NCBI RefSeq assembly: GCF_011634775.1
Contig: NZ_JAALXT010000001.1
Coordinates: 434,001-498,000, forward strand
Reading direction: 5' to 3'
Length of the DNA stretch: 64,000 nucleotides
Origin: Thalassoroseus pseudoceratinae
GTDB lineage: Bacteria; Planctomycetota; Planctomycetia; Planctomycetales; Planctomycetaceae
Shown: positions 1-9,210 of the stretch, piece by piece
Layout of the letters: each line of letters begins with the position of its first letter
Position numbering within the stretch: the stretch's first letter is position 1
The notes under the pieces: model-generated
Told to the model about the DNA's origin: nothing
The model's database searches: none
The model's input: the letters and a program-made list of their open reading frames with translations, nothing else
Position numbers and translations under genes: made by a program

Positions 1-426
1 GACCTGTGCACCTTTCTTCGTTTCACGAATTCGCACCATTTTGCCGTTGAGCGTTTTCGCTTTTCCGGCTTCCAAAGCGGCTTCGGAATCCACTTTGCCT
101 TTGACAACGTGATAGGTCAGGATCGCCGTCAGTTTGTCTTTGTTCTCTGGCTTCAAGAGGGTTTCGACAGTGCCGGCGGGAAGCTTCTCGAAGGCAGCAT
201 CGGTGGGAGCAAACACGGTGAACGGGCCGTCGCCTTTCAACGCGTCAACCAAATCGGCGGCTTTCAGTGCGGCTGCCAGAGTCTTGAACTGACCGGCAGC
301 AACGGCTGTGTCGACGATGTCTGCTTGCTTGCCTGCGTTGCAGGTTTCGCCAGCGTGGAGCGTCAATGCGGAGAATGCGAGAGTCAGGGCAGCAATTGCT
401 TGGGGTACGAAGTGTTTTCGGCTCAT
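1..426 (-). CDS. Secreted fasciclin (FAS1) domain protein, C-terminus cut by window edge
   Basis: The reverse strand reads from ATG at 426 to the window edge with no stop (142 codons). The first 26 residues form a signal peptide (MSRKHF followed by an Ala/Leu-rich core ending LHA-G). Then comes a FAS1 domain: [18 protein letters not shown], the hallmark [17 protein letters not shown], then [13 protein letters not shown]. This is the classic H1/H2 order of small secreted fasciclin proteins. FAS1 domains act in cell adhesion or matrix binding outside the cytoplasm; the ligand here is unknown. The family is usually about 160 residues, so only the last 15-25 should be missing. A 130-base gap separates it from the next gene's terminator. 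Confidence 0.85.
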   Translation of the reverse strand, partial: MSRKHFVPQAIAALTLAFSALTLHAGETCNAGKQADIVDTAVAAGQFKTLAAALKAADLVDALKGDGPFTVFAPTDAAFEKLPAGTVETLLKPENKDKLTAILTYHVVKGKVDSEAALEAGKAKTLNGKMVRIRETKKGAQV

Positions 427-556
427 GGAATCATCTTTCGCTTACGGGGGAGGGTTCGATCTTCTTGTTATGAACATCTTTCTGCCGGCTAAAAAAAACG
501 TTCAAAACGTTCACCCAGTTCTAGACCGAGCCCCACAGTCGACAAGCCCGAAAACG

Positions 557-589
557 AAAAAAAAGCGAATCGATTTCTCGACTCGCTTT
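557..589 (-). terminator. Rho-independent terminator after the Gly-rich protein gene
   Basis: On the reverse strand a 12-bp stem with one mismatch (arms 562-573 and 578-589, loop of 4) is followed by eight T residues (A run at 557-564). It lies 35 bases past the stop of the 624-1592 gene. Confidence 0.7.
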
Positions 590-623
590 GAGGTCGTTAT
601 TTTTGACTGCAATGAATGCTGCT

Positions 624-1592
624 TTATTCGACGGCTTCGATCTTTAATGGTCCACGTTGCCGACGTCGATCATTGTCTTCCTTCTCGCTCGGCTTCTTGT
701 TCTTCGCGTTCTCTTTGGCTTGAGCTTCAGCCTGCTTGACCAACCCGACCGCAGCCATCAATTCGCTTCGGTGAAAATAGGGTTGTCGTGGTTGTCCGAA
801 CGCCGGAATGTGTGACTTCGCAGCCAACTCTGACCAGCTCATTTTGCTCGAAAGATGCCAAGCGGCTGCCTGAGCAACGCGGGTGTTGACACGTCCTGCA
901 GCGACCATTCCGATCAATTCTTTGAGGGATTCGTCTTTAGTGAAAGATTCGACGGGAACGATGCGGTACGTCATTCGTGGACTTGGTTCCATCGCTCCGT
1001 GAGCCAAGCAGACCGAGCCGTAAGGGATGCGTGCGGTTTTGTCTGGTGGGATCGAGAAGAAACCGGCACCACCGGCACCAGCCCCACCAAGTCCACCACC
1101 ACCGAATCCACCAGCGGCACCACCGCCGATACCTGCACCACCACCTTGACCGAAACCGCCGCCAACCGGTTGGGCTTGGTTACCACCACCGAGACCGCCA
1201 CCGGCTCCACCGAATCCGCCGCCCTGCAATCCACCGCCCAATCCGCCGCCACCAAACCCGCCGGCACCACCGAATTGTTGCATCGTGTGAACCCCGACGA
1301 CAGCGTTCGGCAACTTCACCGAAACCGGCTTCTGGGAAATGTTATCAATCAAGATGTAGCCACCAGTGGAATCCTTGGGGACCATAGTGACATCGACTTT
1401 GCCTTCCTGCATCGCATCGAACAACTGAAATTGCTCGGCGTCGGCGTCAAATGTCAAACGGGGCAGAATTGCTCGCTTCTTCGAGCGGGTTCGTTTCGCC
1501 GCCGAGGCGGAATCCCCATCCCAAACGCCGGTACACGCAACGAGAACGGCGATACAAGTCAGCCAGCGGGCCATTCTTCGAACAGACAACAT
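624..1592 (-). CDS. Secreted glycine-rich protein of unknown function
   Basis: A 322-residue protein that I do not recognise as a named family. Residues 1-31 form a signal peptide (MLSVRRMARWLTCIAVLVAC). A short conserved-looking domain follows (LTFDADAEQFQLFDAMQEGK, then VDVTMVPKDSTGGYILIDN). Residues about 107-180 are almost pure Gly/Ala/Gln repeats of the GGFGGGGLGG type. After that comes FFSIPPDKTARIPYGSVCLAHG and a helical, basic C-terminus ending KEKEDNDRRRQR-like. AAAAGGATC lies about 10 bases before the ATG at 1592, and a terminator follows the gene. The Gly linker joins two compact parts, so an extracellular or envelope role is likely. A Thr/Pro-rich open frame on the opposite strand is a by-product of the repeats. 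Confidence 0.75.
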   Translation of the reverse strand: MLSVRRMARWLTCIAVLVACTGVWDGDSASAAKRTRSKKRAILPRLTFDADAEQFQLFDAMQEGKVDVTMVPKDSTGGYILIDNISQKPVSVKLPNAVVGVHTMQQFGGAGGFGGGGLGGGLQGGGFGGAGGGLGGGNQAQPVGGGFGQGGGAGIGGGAAGGFGGGGLGGAGAGGAGFFSIPPDKTARIPYGSVCLAHGAMEPSPRMTYRIVPVESFTKDESLKELIGMVAAGRVNTRVAQAAAWHLSSKMSWSELAAKSHIPAFGQPRQPYFHRSELMAAVGLVKQAEAQAKENAKNKKPSEKEDNDRRRQRGPLKIEAVE

Positions 1593-2060
1593 ATCTGACG
1601 ATCCTTTTCATGAGAAACAGGCGTGCGACCGAATCGGTGGAAACCCAAATCCGTGCGATGTGAACAGAAACCAGGGTGTTGAAACTTGCGAATCCGGCAC
1701 ATTGGAATCGGTCGCCGACACAATGCGAGGTCACGTCCCGGCAGTTTGGTCGGTGCAGTTCAAGCATAACCGAAAATGGAACGGAATCGGGCAACCTTGT
1801 CCCTGGACAGAAAGTTTTCGACATTCGCGGTCGTGATTTGCCTATCATACCAAGTCTAGCGACTACGCAATCGCTTTGCGGAGAGAATGCATCCCCCAAA
1901 CAACTTTGCGCACTTCGATTCGGATATTTCTTGAAAACAGCCGTCACTCGGGGTCGCTTGAAACCCAGACGGTTCAGCGTCAGACTGAGCCGAACACCGA
2001 CAAAACCCGGTTTTCCATCAATCATTTTTCATCTCAACGAAAAACTACGAAAGCGCACCG
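1593..2060. other. Intergenic region between divergent genes
   Basis: 468 bases between the divergent Gly-rich protein and epimerase genes. Short open frames exist on both strands but lack ribosome sites and recognisable protein. It probably holds both promoters. The best promoter-like pair on the plus strand (TCGACA at about 1818 and TATCAT at about 1843) has a spacer of about 19, too weak to call. Confidence 0.4.
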
Positions 2061-2903
2061 ATGAAGTACGGCATGAACTTGTTGCTGTGGACCGACAACG
2101 TCACCCCCGACAATTATGCTCAAATGGAGCAACTGAAGGAGTGGGGATTTGACGGCGTGGAACTGCCCATTTTCAGCCCGAACGAAAGCCAGTACAAAGA
2201 CGTCGCCAGCAAACTGGACGAACTCGGTCTTGAGCGGACCGCAGTGACGGTTCATGGCTCGACGGATGCCAACCCGATTTCGAGTGATGCCGCAAGGCGC
2301 CAAGCCGGTTTGGACCACCTCAAACGCATCATCGATATGTGCGCCATCGCCGGTGCAACCCACCTTTGCGGACCAATTCATAGCACGATTGGCCACTTCA
2401 CAGGCGAAGGCCGTACGGAAGACGAGTGGAAATACGGCAAAGAAACAATGTCTCAAGCCGCCGATCACGCCAAAGATGCCGGCGTGATGCTGACGTGCGA
2501 ATACCTCAACCGCTTCGAATGTTACTTCCTGAACTGCGCAGCGGACACGGCTCGATTCTGCCGGGAAATTGACCACCCCAACTTCAAAATGATGTACGAC
2601 ACCTTCCACGCCAACTTGGAAGAAAAAGACTTAGCCGAAGCCATCAAGGAATGTGCGGATCAAACCGTTCACGTTCACATCTCCGAGAATGACCGCTCCA
2701 CACCGGGCGAAGGCCACGTTGACTTCGACACCACATTCGCCGCCCTGAAAGAAACGGGGTACGATGGCTGGCTGATGGTTGAAGCATTCGGTCTCGCACT
2801 GCCAGAAATCGCCGCCGCCACGAAAATCTGGCGGAAGATGTTCCCCAGCGAAGAACACCTCTGCAAAAACGCCCTTTCGCTGATGAAAAGCTACACGGCG
2901 TAA
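2061..2903 (+). CDS. D-tagatose/D-allulose 3-epimerase-like TIM-barrel protein
   Basis: A 280-residue cytoplasmic protein of the sugar phosphate isomerase/epimerase (AP endonuclease 2 type) fold. It probably epimerises a free ketose at C3 using a bound divalent metal. The four metal ligands of D-tagatose 3-epimerase (Glu152, Asp185, His211, Glu246) appear as Glu147 (LTCEYLN), Asp180 (MMYDTFHAN), His206 (VHVHISEND) and Glu241 (LMVEAFG). All four have the same offset of five, which is strong support. Substrate-contacting residues after the His ligand (DRSTPGEGHVDF) are also family-like. No signal peptide is present. The gene ends at a bidirectional terminator shared with the PHP-protein gene. 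Related hydroxypyruvate or inosose isomerases remain possible because substrate cannot be read from sequence. Confidence 0.85.
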   Translation: MKYGMNLLLWTDNVTPDNYAQMEQLKEWGFDGVELPIFSPNESQYKDVASKLDELGLERTAVTVHGSTDANPISSDAARRQAGLDHLKRIIDMCAIAGATHLCGPIHSTIGHFTGEGRTEDEWKYGKETMSQAADHAKDAGVMLTCEYLNRFECYFLNCAADTARFCREIDHPNFKMMYDTFHANLEEKDLAEAIKECADQTVHVHISENDRSTPGEGHVDFDTTFAALKETGYDGWLMVEAFGLALPEIAAATKIWRKMFPSEEHLCKNALSLMKSYTA

Positions 2904-2919
2904 CGCTACCCCAGACGAT

Positions 2920-2952
2920 GTCGCACGCTCCCCGGAACGACGGGCGTGCGAC
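2920..2952. terminator. Hairpin terminator between convergent genes
   Basis: A perfect 9-bp inverted repeat (GTCGCACGC at 2920-2928, GCGTGCGAC at 2944-2952) in the 58-base gap between convergent stops. Neither side has a strong T run, so efficiency is uncertain; it could serve both strands. Confidence 0.5.
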
Positions 2953-2961
2953 ACTTGGAAC

Positions 2962-5376
2962 TCACTCAGCCGATGCTTCGGCGTGGATTCGGTCATAGAT
3001 TTTCCGGGCGTGATCGTACGCCGTTTGCGCGGCGTCGCGTTCTTCAGGACGAATTCGCCCTTGCTTGGAGTTCCAACAGACGTCGACCGCCTTACGGCAC
3101 CATTCCGCACTGCGGGCATCACAGCGGACGGGTTTGTCGTCCACGCTCACCCAAATCGGATTGGTGTGCACACTGGGGAGAATCCGCACGGCAAGCCAAC
3201 TGGATTCCTTAATGTCGACATCGAACGTCAACGCCTGAACTGAACCATCAGCCGGGATTTCCTTCGTCGCCACTGGCTTCCCATTGACCACCAACTCAAC
3301 CGGAACATTGCGAGTCCCGCCAATCCGGCAGCGTTCCAGATGCCAATAGGGTTTTTCGTCGAGTCGCCGTTCCCGAATGGATTTCACTTCCGGTGTGGGA
3401 TTGTCATCGAGCATCGCGGTCACGTCGCATTGGACGGTTACTCGTCCCGGTTCGCCTAACGTTAACTCACTCCGCTTCCCCATGGAACTCATTTCGCCAA
3501 GCGCCACCGATTGGTCACCGTCCGCGACTTGTGCACGCAGATCGTAGACGTGACTCAACCCATCCCCGCAATAACTGCGACCTTCCTTTACCCCCTGAAT
3601 CCAGGAATCGAAAGTCAGTTTTTCATCCGGTTTCAGTTTCACGTAAATCCGACCCAGTCCAACTTTATCACCGTAGATACACGGAAAATCGGTTTCCCCA
3701 CTGATCTTGGTTCGGAAACCGCAATTGAGCGTGTGATACCAGATGTTTAACTCCCAGATCGCGGGCGTATCCACGGCGGAGATGAAATCGCATGCATCAT
3801 GGGCGACAGTTACGATGAATTCATTCGCACCAATTCCGTCAAAACGTGGCATGGCGTAATCGGGCAGGGTCTTTGCGTCCGTGCCGTTCCAACCGGTCGG
3901 CACACGACGATAATCGACAAAACTTCGTGAGCCATCCGGCATGACATCCGGCAATTGCAGGCCCCAACCAGAGTGGGAATAGCCAACGACACCGTCTTGT
4001 TCTTGCCCCCATTGCAGCACTGGCAGCGTCCAACTCGGCCATTGCTCGATCATTTTCGTGCCGGGGTAATCGTCTTCTGACAACCGCAGCAAACACAAGT
4101 GCCCTGCATGCGATGACGGAAACCCGCTGACTTCCACATCGTACCGCATCAAGTAATCCGGCCGAGACAACGCCGACACGCGACCTTCAAAATACTGCTT
4201 CTGCGTGTACCAACACGGCCCCCAGGAAAGAACGCAACCGACATTCAAATCTTCGCCCAGAATATGCCGAAGCATGTCAGCCGGAGTGACGCCTTCGGTT
4301 GGGCTGTCGTAGTGAGCACACCCGGCGGCGTGCACATGATGATCTCCAGACCACCAACCACGGTCAGCGGCGTGCGTCCAACGCGTTAAATCGAATCGAG
4401 TTTTGTAACTGGCAACATCTTCAGGAATCGTCAGCTTCCTCGTTTGTGTGTGATACTCGGGACCGCGAGAAACCGTCACGGTGTAGTCACCAGCGGGCAG
4501 GGTGACAATCTCACCATCCGCTCGGTAGATCTGATTGTGGAAAAAGAAATCCGGTGCCAACCGCCGGGCTGGATTCGGATAGACACGACCGTGTTCGTCG
4601 CGGATCACGAAAGCGGCCGTCGTGGGAGACCCGTCGAAATCACGAACTTCCAATGCCACTTCGACTGCTGGCTCGCAGTGAAACAGAATGGGAACGGCAT
4701 TGCGAAACCCAAGATCCTGCGTGCCTTGTCCGACATGAAACGCTAACTCCGCTTCACGCCGCCCGGCATCACGGCTGTAGAGTTGAACGATTCGATACTC
4801 AAGCTCCAAGCCCGACAACTTGGGTTTCAACGGTGGCTTGTCGAACATCCCGACACTGAGCCAACGCTGTTCAACTTCACCCGGCGGTACAAGTGTCTGC
4901 TCGGTTTGCGGACGTTGCCGAGCACCACGCCCCCGCATGTAGACCGGCTTCGCATTCGGACTTTCCACCACGAGCTTCGGCGTGATTCCGGCTTGGTTGT
5001 GAACTTTCACAAGGAATGTTCGCCAACCTTGCTGGATGAGTTCTTTTTTCGCCGGCCCTTCGATCACATGGACTCGGCTTTCCGCGTTGATGTCCACTGC
5101 CGCCACACAATACGGGTCGAGAACCGCTTGGACTTGCACAATCGCGTCGGTGGCGTCCTTGTTGACATATGCAGCTTCGAGCCGTTTTTGATCCGCTGCG
5201 TACAGCGGTGCCCCGACGTACTTCAATGCCTCGACAAGCCGCTTCGTCGCTGCCACCAATGGTTGAGAGGCAACGCCACGAACCTGGGGAAACTCCGCGG
5301 CCGAACCGTTGCCGCCGATCAGAATTCCCATCGTCAGCAAGAACAAAAAATGAGGTTGGGAGAACGTCTTCATCAT
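2962..5376 (-). CDS. Secreted CehA/McbA-family PHP-type metallohydrolase
   Basis: About 804 residues. The signal peptide is MKTFSQPHFLFLLTMGILIG up to GSAAEF. A beta-rich N-terminal half (to about 330) contains PRGPEYHTQTRKLTIPEDV-like carbohydrate-domain strands. The catalytic domain follows: WWSGDHHVHAAGCAHYDSP carries the metal-binding HxH of the PHP/CehA fold, then NVGCVLSWGPCW, and later VAHDACDFISAV and ISGETDFPCIYGD give further His/Asp ligands. CehA and McbA are carbaryl esterases, but most relatives have unknown substrates, so the reaction is open. Starts at TTG 5379, ATG 5376 or ATG 5373 are all possible; GAGGA lies just upstream and fits the ATGs. The next gene upstream is divergent, so the 238-base gap should hold two promoters. 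Confidence 0.75.
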   Translation of the reverse strand: MMKTFSQPHFLFLLTMGILIGGNGSAAEFPQVRGVASQPLVAATKRLVEALKYVGAPLYAADQKRLEAAYVNKDATDAIVQVQAVLDPYCVAAVDINAESRVHVIEGPAKKELIQQGWRTFLVKVHNQAGITPKLVVESPNAKPVYMRGRGARQRPQTEQTLVPPGEVEQRWLSVGMFDKPPLKPKLSGLELEYRIVQLYSRDAGRREAELAFHVGQGTQDLGFRNAVPILFHCEPAVEVALEVRDFDGSPTTAAFVIRDEHGRVYPNPARRLAPDFFFHNQIYRADGEIVTLPAGDYTVTVSRGPEYHTQTRKLTIPEDVASYKTRFDLTRWTHAADRGWWSGDHHVHAAGCAHYDSPTEGVTPADMLRHILGEDLNVGCVLSWGPCWYTQKQYFEGRVSALSRPDYLMRYDVEVSGFPSSHAGHLCLLRLSEDDYPGTKMIEQWPSWTLPVLQWGQEQDGVVGYSHSGWGLQLPDVMPDGSRSFVDYRRVPTGWNGTDAKTLPDYAMPRFDGIGANEFIVTVAHDACDFISAVDTPAIWELNIWYHTLNCGFRTKISGETDFPCIYGDKVGLGRIYVKLKPDEKLTFDSWIQGVKEGRSYCGDGLSHVYDLRAQVADGDQSVALGEMSSMGKRSELTLGEPGRVTVQCDVTAMLDDNPTPEVKSIRERRLDEKPYWHLERCRIGGTRNVPVELVVNGKPVATKEIPADGSVQALTFDVDIKESSWLAVRILPSVHTNPIWVSVDDKPVRCDARSAEWCRKAVDVCWNSKQGRIRPEERDAAQTAYDHARKIYDRIHAEASAE

Positions 5377-5614
5377 CAAGTCCTCATGCGGTTCCCAAGG
5401 GGCTCACAGCATCACGTCCTCATTCTGCGTCGAACCGGGGCAATCCGCAAGCAATCGTTGATGGATTGAGCCATTGACAGCGAATAGACTTCTCCAAGGC
5501 ATTCCCACCGAATTATCTCCACTCACTCACATTCTGCGGAAGAATTGTTTACGTTGTTTTCGATAGCAGATGACGTTCAGATTCACCATTTTCAATTTTT
5601 GCTGAGAGTTCCCG

Positions 5615-6490
5615 ATGCCCACACTTTCACGACGCGAGTTCCTCGCCGCCACCGCTACTGCCGCCACGATAACAGGGCTTGGAGTTGCCCCTCTCGCGGC
5701 TGCGGAATCGAAGTCCGCTAGTCAGATGAAGCTCGGTTTAGTGACGTATCTTTGGGGAAAAGATATGAAGCTTCCCGAACTAATTTCCTCGTGTGAGGAA
5801 GCTGGACTCGGTGGCGTCGAAGTCCGGACACAACATGCCCATGGTGTGGAACCATCGCTCAATGCTGCCGAACGAAAAGACGTTCGTCGCCGATTCGCGG
5901 ATAGTTCCGTCGAATTGGTTGGCTATGGATCGAATGCGGAATATCACTCGAACGATCCGAAGAAACTTCAGCAGAACATTGAGCTCACCAAGAAGTACGT
6001 GCAGCTCATGCACGACTGCGGTGGTAGCGGTGTGAAGGTCAAGCCGAACGCATTCGTGAAAGGCGTGCCACACGAAGAGACGATTGAGCAGATCGGAAAA
6101 TCACTGAATGAAGTCGCGGCCTACGGCCAAAAGTATGGTCAGGAAATTCGCGTGGAAGTTCATGGACGCGGCACTAGCGAGCTTCCTGTGATGGAGGCCA
6201 TTTTCGAAGTCGCCGACCATCCCAATGTTGGTGTCTGCTGGAATTCCAACGATGTCGATCTCAAAGGGAAAGGGTTGGAACACAACTTCAATCTCGTCAA
6301 AGATCGTCTCGCCAGCACAACACACGTCCGTGAATTCAACGTCGGCGAATATCCCTATGACGAACTGTTCCAATTAATGAAGAAGGCGAACTACTCGGGT
6401 TGGATTCTGCTCGAATGCCGCACGAATCCCAAAGACAAAGTCGCCGCTATGCGAGAGCAACGACGACTGTTTGAAGAGATGACGAAATAA
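5615..6490 (+). CDS. Tat-exported sugar isomerase/epimerase-like TIM-barrel protein
   Basis: A 291-residue protein with a twin-arginine signal (SRREFLAATATAATITG, cleavage near AAAES). The rest is a TIM barrel of the xylose isomerase-like/AP endonuclease 2 superfamily. It opens with LGLVTYLWGKDMKLPEL and contains GGVEVRTQHAHGVEPS. Likely metal ligands are Glu181 (IRVEVHGRG), His237 (STTHVREF) and Glu267 (ILLECRT). The usual second-position Asp is replaced in the sequence VCWNSNDVD, where an Asn or a shifted Asp may serve. Tat export implies folding with cofactor or metal before transport, and a periplasmic role. The substrate is unknown. It converges with the next gene with only 6 bases between stops. 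Confidence 0.8.
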   Translation: MPTLSRREFLAATATAATITGLGVAPLAAAESKSASQMKLGLVTYLWGKDMKLPELISSCEEAGLGGVEVRTQHAHGVEPSLNAAERKDVRRRFADSSVELVGYGSNAEYHSNDPKKLQQNIELTKKYVQLMHDCGGSGVKVKPNAFVKGVPHEETIEQIGKSLNEVAAYGQKYGQEIRVEVHGRGTSELPVMEAIFEVADHPNVGVCWNSNDVDLKGKGLEHNFNLVKDRLASTTHVREFNVGEYPYDELFQLMKKANYSGWILLECRTNPKDKVAAMREQRRLFEEMTK

Positions 6491-6496
6491 CCCCGA

Positions 6497-7399
6497 TTAC
6501 TCTTCGGGGAAGTACTTCTCAACCATCCGGCGGAGGAACGCGAGGGACTCCGCCATTTCATCCATCCCATTCATCCCGTCTTCAATACTGATCCATCCTT
6601 GATAACCGTGGTCGGCCAGAATCTGAAAAATCGCGTCGTAGTCGTTAAGCCCCTGACCAGTCACGCCGTGACACAGATTGGGCGAGTACCCAAGAGTACC
6701 ATCCGATTGACGAAGTTCTTCCAGCGTGGTCCCGTCAGTCAAATACCGATCGCTGGCGTGCATACTGACAACGCGATCCGCCACATTTCGCAGCAACTCG
6801 ACAGGGTCGTCGCCGGCGACAATTGCATTTGATGGATCGTACTGCACTCCAAAAAACTCCCGTTCGGGAATCCCAGCCAACAATTCCAGGAAGACATCCT
6901 GCTTCTGTGCGAATTCGGGGTAGCTCCAAAAGCCGTCCTTGTAGTGGTTCTCCAACCCCAAGACGATCCCATGTTCTCGGGCGATTGGCAGGATCTCCTC
7001 AATCGACTCGACAACCCAGCGAAGACCATCTTCGCGGGACACGTCCGGATAGCGTTGCCCACTCAGCACTCGGCAAACCGTTCCCACGCCACCGAGTTGA
7101 CGCGAGACCTCGATCATACGAGCCTGATGTTCGACGGCCTTCTTTCGAGCGTCAGCATCGGGGTTCGTGAAGTCCGGCGAGCAGCACAGCATCGGCATCT
7201 CAAAACCGGCATCCCGAATCGCGGTTCCTACACGATCCACATCTTCGGTATTCAAACTCGGGAGAAAACCCTCGTACATCTCCAGCCCATCGGCATCCAA
7301 CGCACGGGCCATCTCGATCCACTCGAAAACGGTCATCGTCTTGGAACCAGCGATGTCGTCGAGATAACACTTCGGAAACGCGGCAATCTTCGGGCGCAT
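6497..7399 (-). CDS. Cytoplasmic sugar isomerase/epimerase-like TIM-barrel protein
   Basis: 300 residues, no signal peptide, same superfamily as the two genes upstream but clearly diverged. It begins MRPKIAAFPKCYLDDIAG and ends with KYFPEE. Candidate metal ligands are Glu in LGLENHYKDG, Asp in GVQYDPSNAIVAGD, His in VVSMHASDRY and Glu in GWISIEDGMNG. All four elements are in family order. A GAGGA ribosome site sits 8 bases before ATG 7399. Only 18 bases separate it from the upstream zinc-ribbon membrane-protein gene, so the two are probably co-transcribed, though no functional link is evident. This and its two relatives make three such proteins in 5.5 kb, pointing to sugar or inositol catabolism. 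Confidence 0.8.
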   Translation of the reverse strand: MRPKIAAFPKCYLDDIAGSKTMTVFEWIEMARALDADGLEMYEGFLPSLNTEDVDRVGTAIRDAGFEMPMLCCSPDFTNPDADARKKAVEHQARMIEVSRQLGGVGTVCRVLSGQRYPDVSREDGLRWVVESIEEILPIAREHGIVLGLENHYKDGFWSYPEFAQKQDVFLELLAGIPEREFFGVQYDPSNAIVAGDDPVELLRNVADRVVSMHASDRYLTDGTTLEELRQSDGTLGYSPNLCHGVTGQGLNDYDAIFQILADHGYQGWISIEDGMNGMDEMAESLAFLRRMVEKYFPEE

Positions 7400-7417
7400 T
7401 GTCTGTCCTCTTTCGAC

Positions 7418-9100
7418 CTACATTTCACGTCGTTCACGATTCAAAATAATCAAGGCGGACAAGCCGACACCAAAGAACAGGGCAATCAACAACGCCCATT
7501 TCACGCCCGCCAACCACGGTTCCTCTCCAAATACAACTTCCAGGCCAAAGATTGCCGGAGTAATGGTCGTGACAACCCCCGCCAATCTTAGAAGACGCTC
7601 GTTCTTGTCGCGTGACCGAATCTCTAGGAAGCCATCGAGCTGCTCAGACTGCTCGTTCACTTCACGTAGGAGAGATTCCGTCTCGAACACATTCTGCCAT
7701 TTTCGCCACAGAGTCAAACCGCGTTCGCGGTTGGTGATCTGGCTGAAACAACATTGGTTCTTGAACACCAACAAGTCGTACCGAATGTTCCGGAGTTGTA
7801 CGCGGGACTCGTGAGAACTGCCTGTCAAACTACGGATGTCCGCCATGCGTTCGAACAACGACAGCAACGTCACTCGCTGCAACGCCGCGAGTAAGAACAC
7901 ATCGAAGTAATAGGTTTCCCAGTACCCGCCGATGGCCGTCCGATGATACTCGTCGGTGTCGAAAACCACGAGGCAACCACCGTCTTTCGAGTAGCTTTCC
8001 CATCGTTTGCGTCGCCAATCGTCACCGGGCCGATCCGGCGTGCGAGCGCGACCGGTCGCTTGCGTCTCGTCATCGAATCGCACCACGACATGCCGAGCGA
8101 GCAGCGTGCGATTGGTGTCCGGATCGTCCAAACACGATTCCTTGTCGAGACAACTAAACGTGTACACCAGCAGCCGATCATCGTACACCAACCGAACTGG
8201 CAAGCGACTGTGCAATGACGGTCCACCGATGGGTTGATCGGTTGGGGTATTCGCGGAAGGACGAGTATCGCGTCGGAACTCATCCAGTAGCCACGAAACT
8301 AAACGTGGCATATCGTACGTGGTCGATGCAGACGAGAATCCTTCCACCGTCGGTCGTGGCGATAACAACGGCAGCGTGAATTCGTCGTGGGGCTTCCGGA
8401 TGAATCGCAAGACGTGCGCCAACCGCATCTGATCGAAGAACGTGGCTTCCTCGTCATCGCAGCGGAATCTCAGGATCAAAAATCCGACGCGATAACTGAA
8501 AACCGTCAACTCGATTCGGTCCAAGTTCAGCGGAAAGGTCTGTCTAAGGTCTTTGAATGTGTCCCGGCAATCTGCCTGATAACGCATGCCATCACTGCTG
8601 CCACCGAGCAATTCTAGCGGGAATTCGTAGTGCCGACACGTCTGCAACTCCGAGGCGTCCTGTGCCGAACTGAACAAGCTCGGAAAGAGAAAACGTCGAA
8701 TGTAGGGCAGAAAATATTCCGTCCGATCCACATCGGTTTTTACGGTCGGCGAGAATTCTCGTCGTTGCCAACGCGCAGACTTGTCGATGGCCGCAAACGG
8801 TTGCTTACGGTCGGCGTCGTCGAGCAAGAATGGCAGCACGAGTAGCGAATAGTGGTTCGTGACGTTCCGCTCGGCCGCTGGATGATCCGTCTTGGCAAAC
8901 TGAAAGGTGCGGGTGCAAAAGTCGCCGTCGACCTGCTGCTCCAACACCACGCCACAGTTGCGGGAAGCGCAACGCATCATCAGCCCAGGCCGCGATTCGC
9001 CCGTACCGAACTCCAGTTCGCGACCACACACGTTGCAACGCGGAACGGCATCGATGACGTCTTCGATCGGCTCCAGTGATTCCAGATTTTCTTCACTCAT
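7418..9100 (-). CDS. Unknown protein: N-terminal zinc ribbon, large soluble region, CorA-like two-helix membrane tail
   Basis: 560 residues, no named family recognised. Residues 21-50 carry a zinc-ribbon pattern (CNVCGRELEF, then CASRNC). Residues 60-430 are a mixed alpha/beta soluble part (LVLPFLLDD, LPYIRRFLFP, VFSYRVGFLILRFRCDDE). Residues 440-510 are helical and charged (LLREVNEQSEQLDGFLEIRS). The tail has two membrane helices (VVTTITPAIFGLEVVFG and WALLIALFFGVGLSALIIL) with a short loop, ending basic. A long helix followed by two C-terminal membrane spans is the layout of CorA-type channels, but the GMN filter motif is absent from the loop, so metal transport is not claimed. AAGGAG lies 7 bases before ATG 9100. 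recQ ends 110 bases upstream. Confidence 0.65.
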   Translation of the reverse strand: MSEENLESLEPIEDVIDAVPRCNVCGRELEFGTGESRPGLMMRCASRNCGVVLEQQVDGDFCTRTFQFAKTDHPAAERNVTNHYSLLVLPFLLDDADRKQPFAAIDKSARWQRREFSPTVKTDVDRTEYFLPYIRRFLFPSLFSSAQDASELQTCRHYEFPLELLGGSSDGMRYQADCRDTFKDLRQTFPLNLDRIELTVFSYRVGFLILRFRCDDEEATFFDQMRLAHVLRFIRKPHDEFTLPLLSPRPTVEGFSSASTTYDMPRLVSWLLDEFRRDTRPSANTPTDQPIGGPSLHSRLPVRLVYDDRLLVYTFSCLDKESCLDDPDTNRTLLARHVVVRFDDETQATGRARTPDRPGDDWRRKRWESYSKDGGCLVVFDTDEYHRTAIGGYWETYYFDVFLLAALQRVTLLSLFERMADIRSLTGSSHESRVQLRNIRYDLLVFKNQCCFSQITNRERGLTLWRKWQNVFETESLLREVNEQSEQLDGFLEIRSRDKNERLLRLAGVVTTITPAIFGLEVVFGEEPWLAGVKWALLIALFFGVGLSALIILNRERREM

Positions 9101-9210
9101 CGATCGACTCCTTGTCGAGCAGTAGCCAAGACAGGGAAGATTGAGCCCTTCACAGAGAGCCTCGCGGTGGACGATGCCGGTCCGCCCTCAACCATTGCCT
9201 TGAACCATCG

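Noticed and set aside
855-1598. 247-codon Thr-rich frame opposite the Gly-rich protein
   Set aside because: The Thr and Pro runs come from reading the Gly repeats in reverse.
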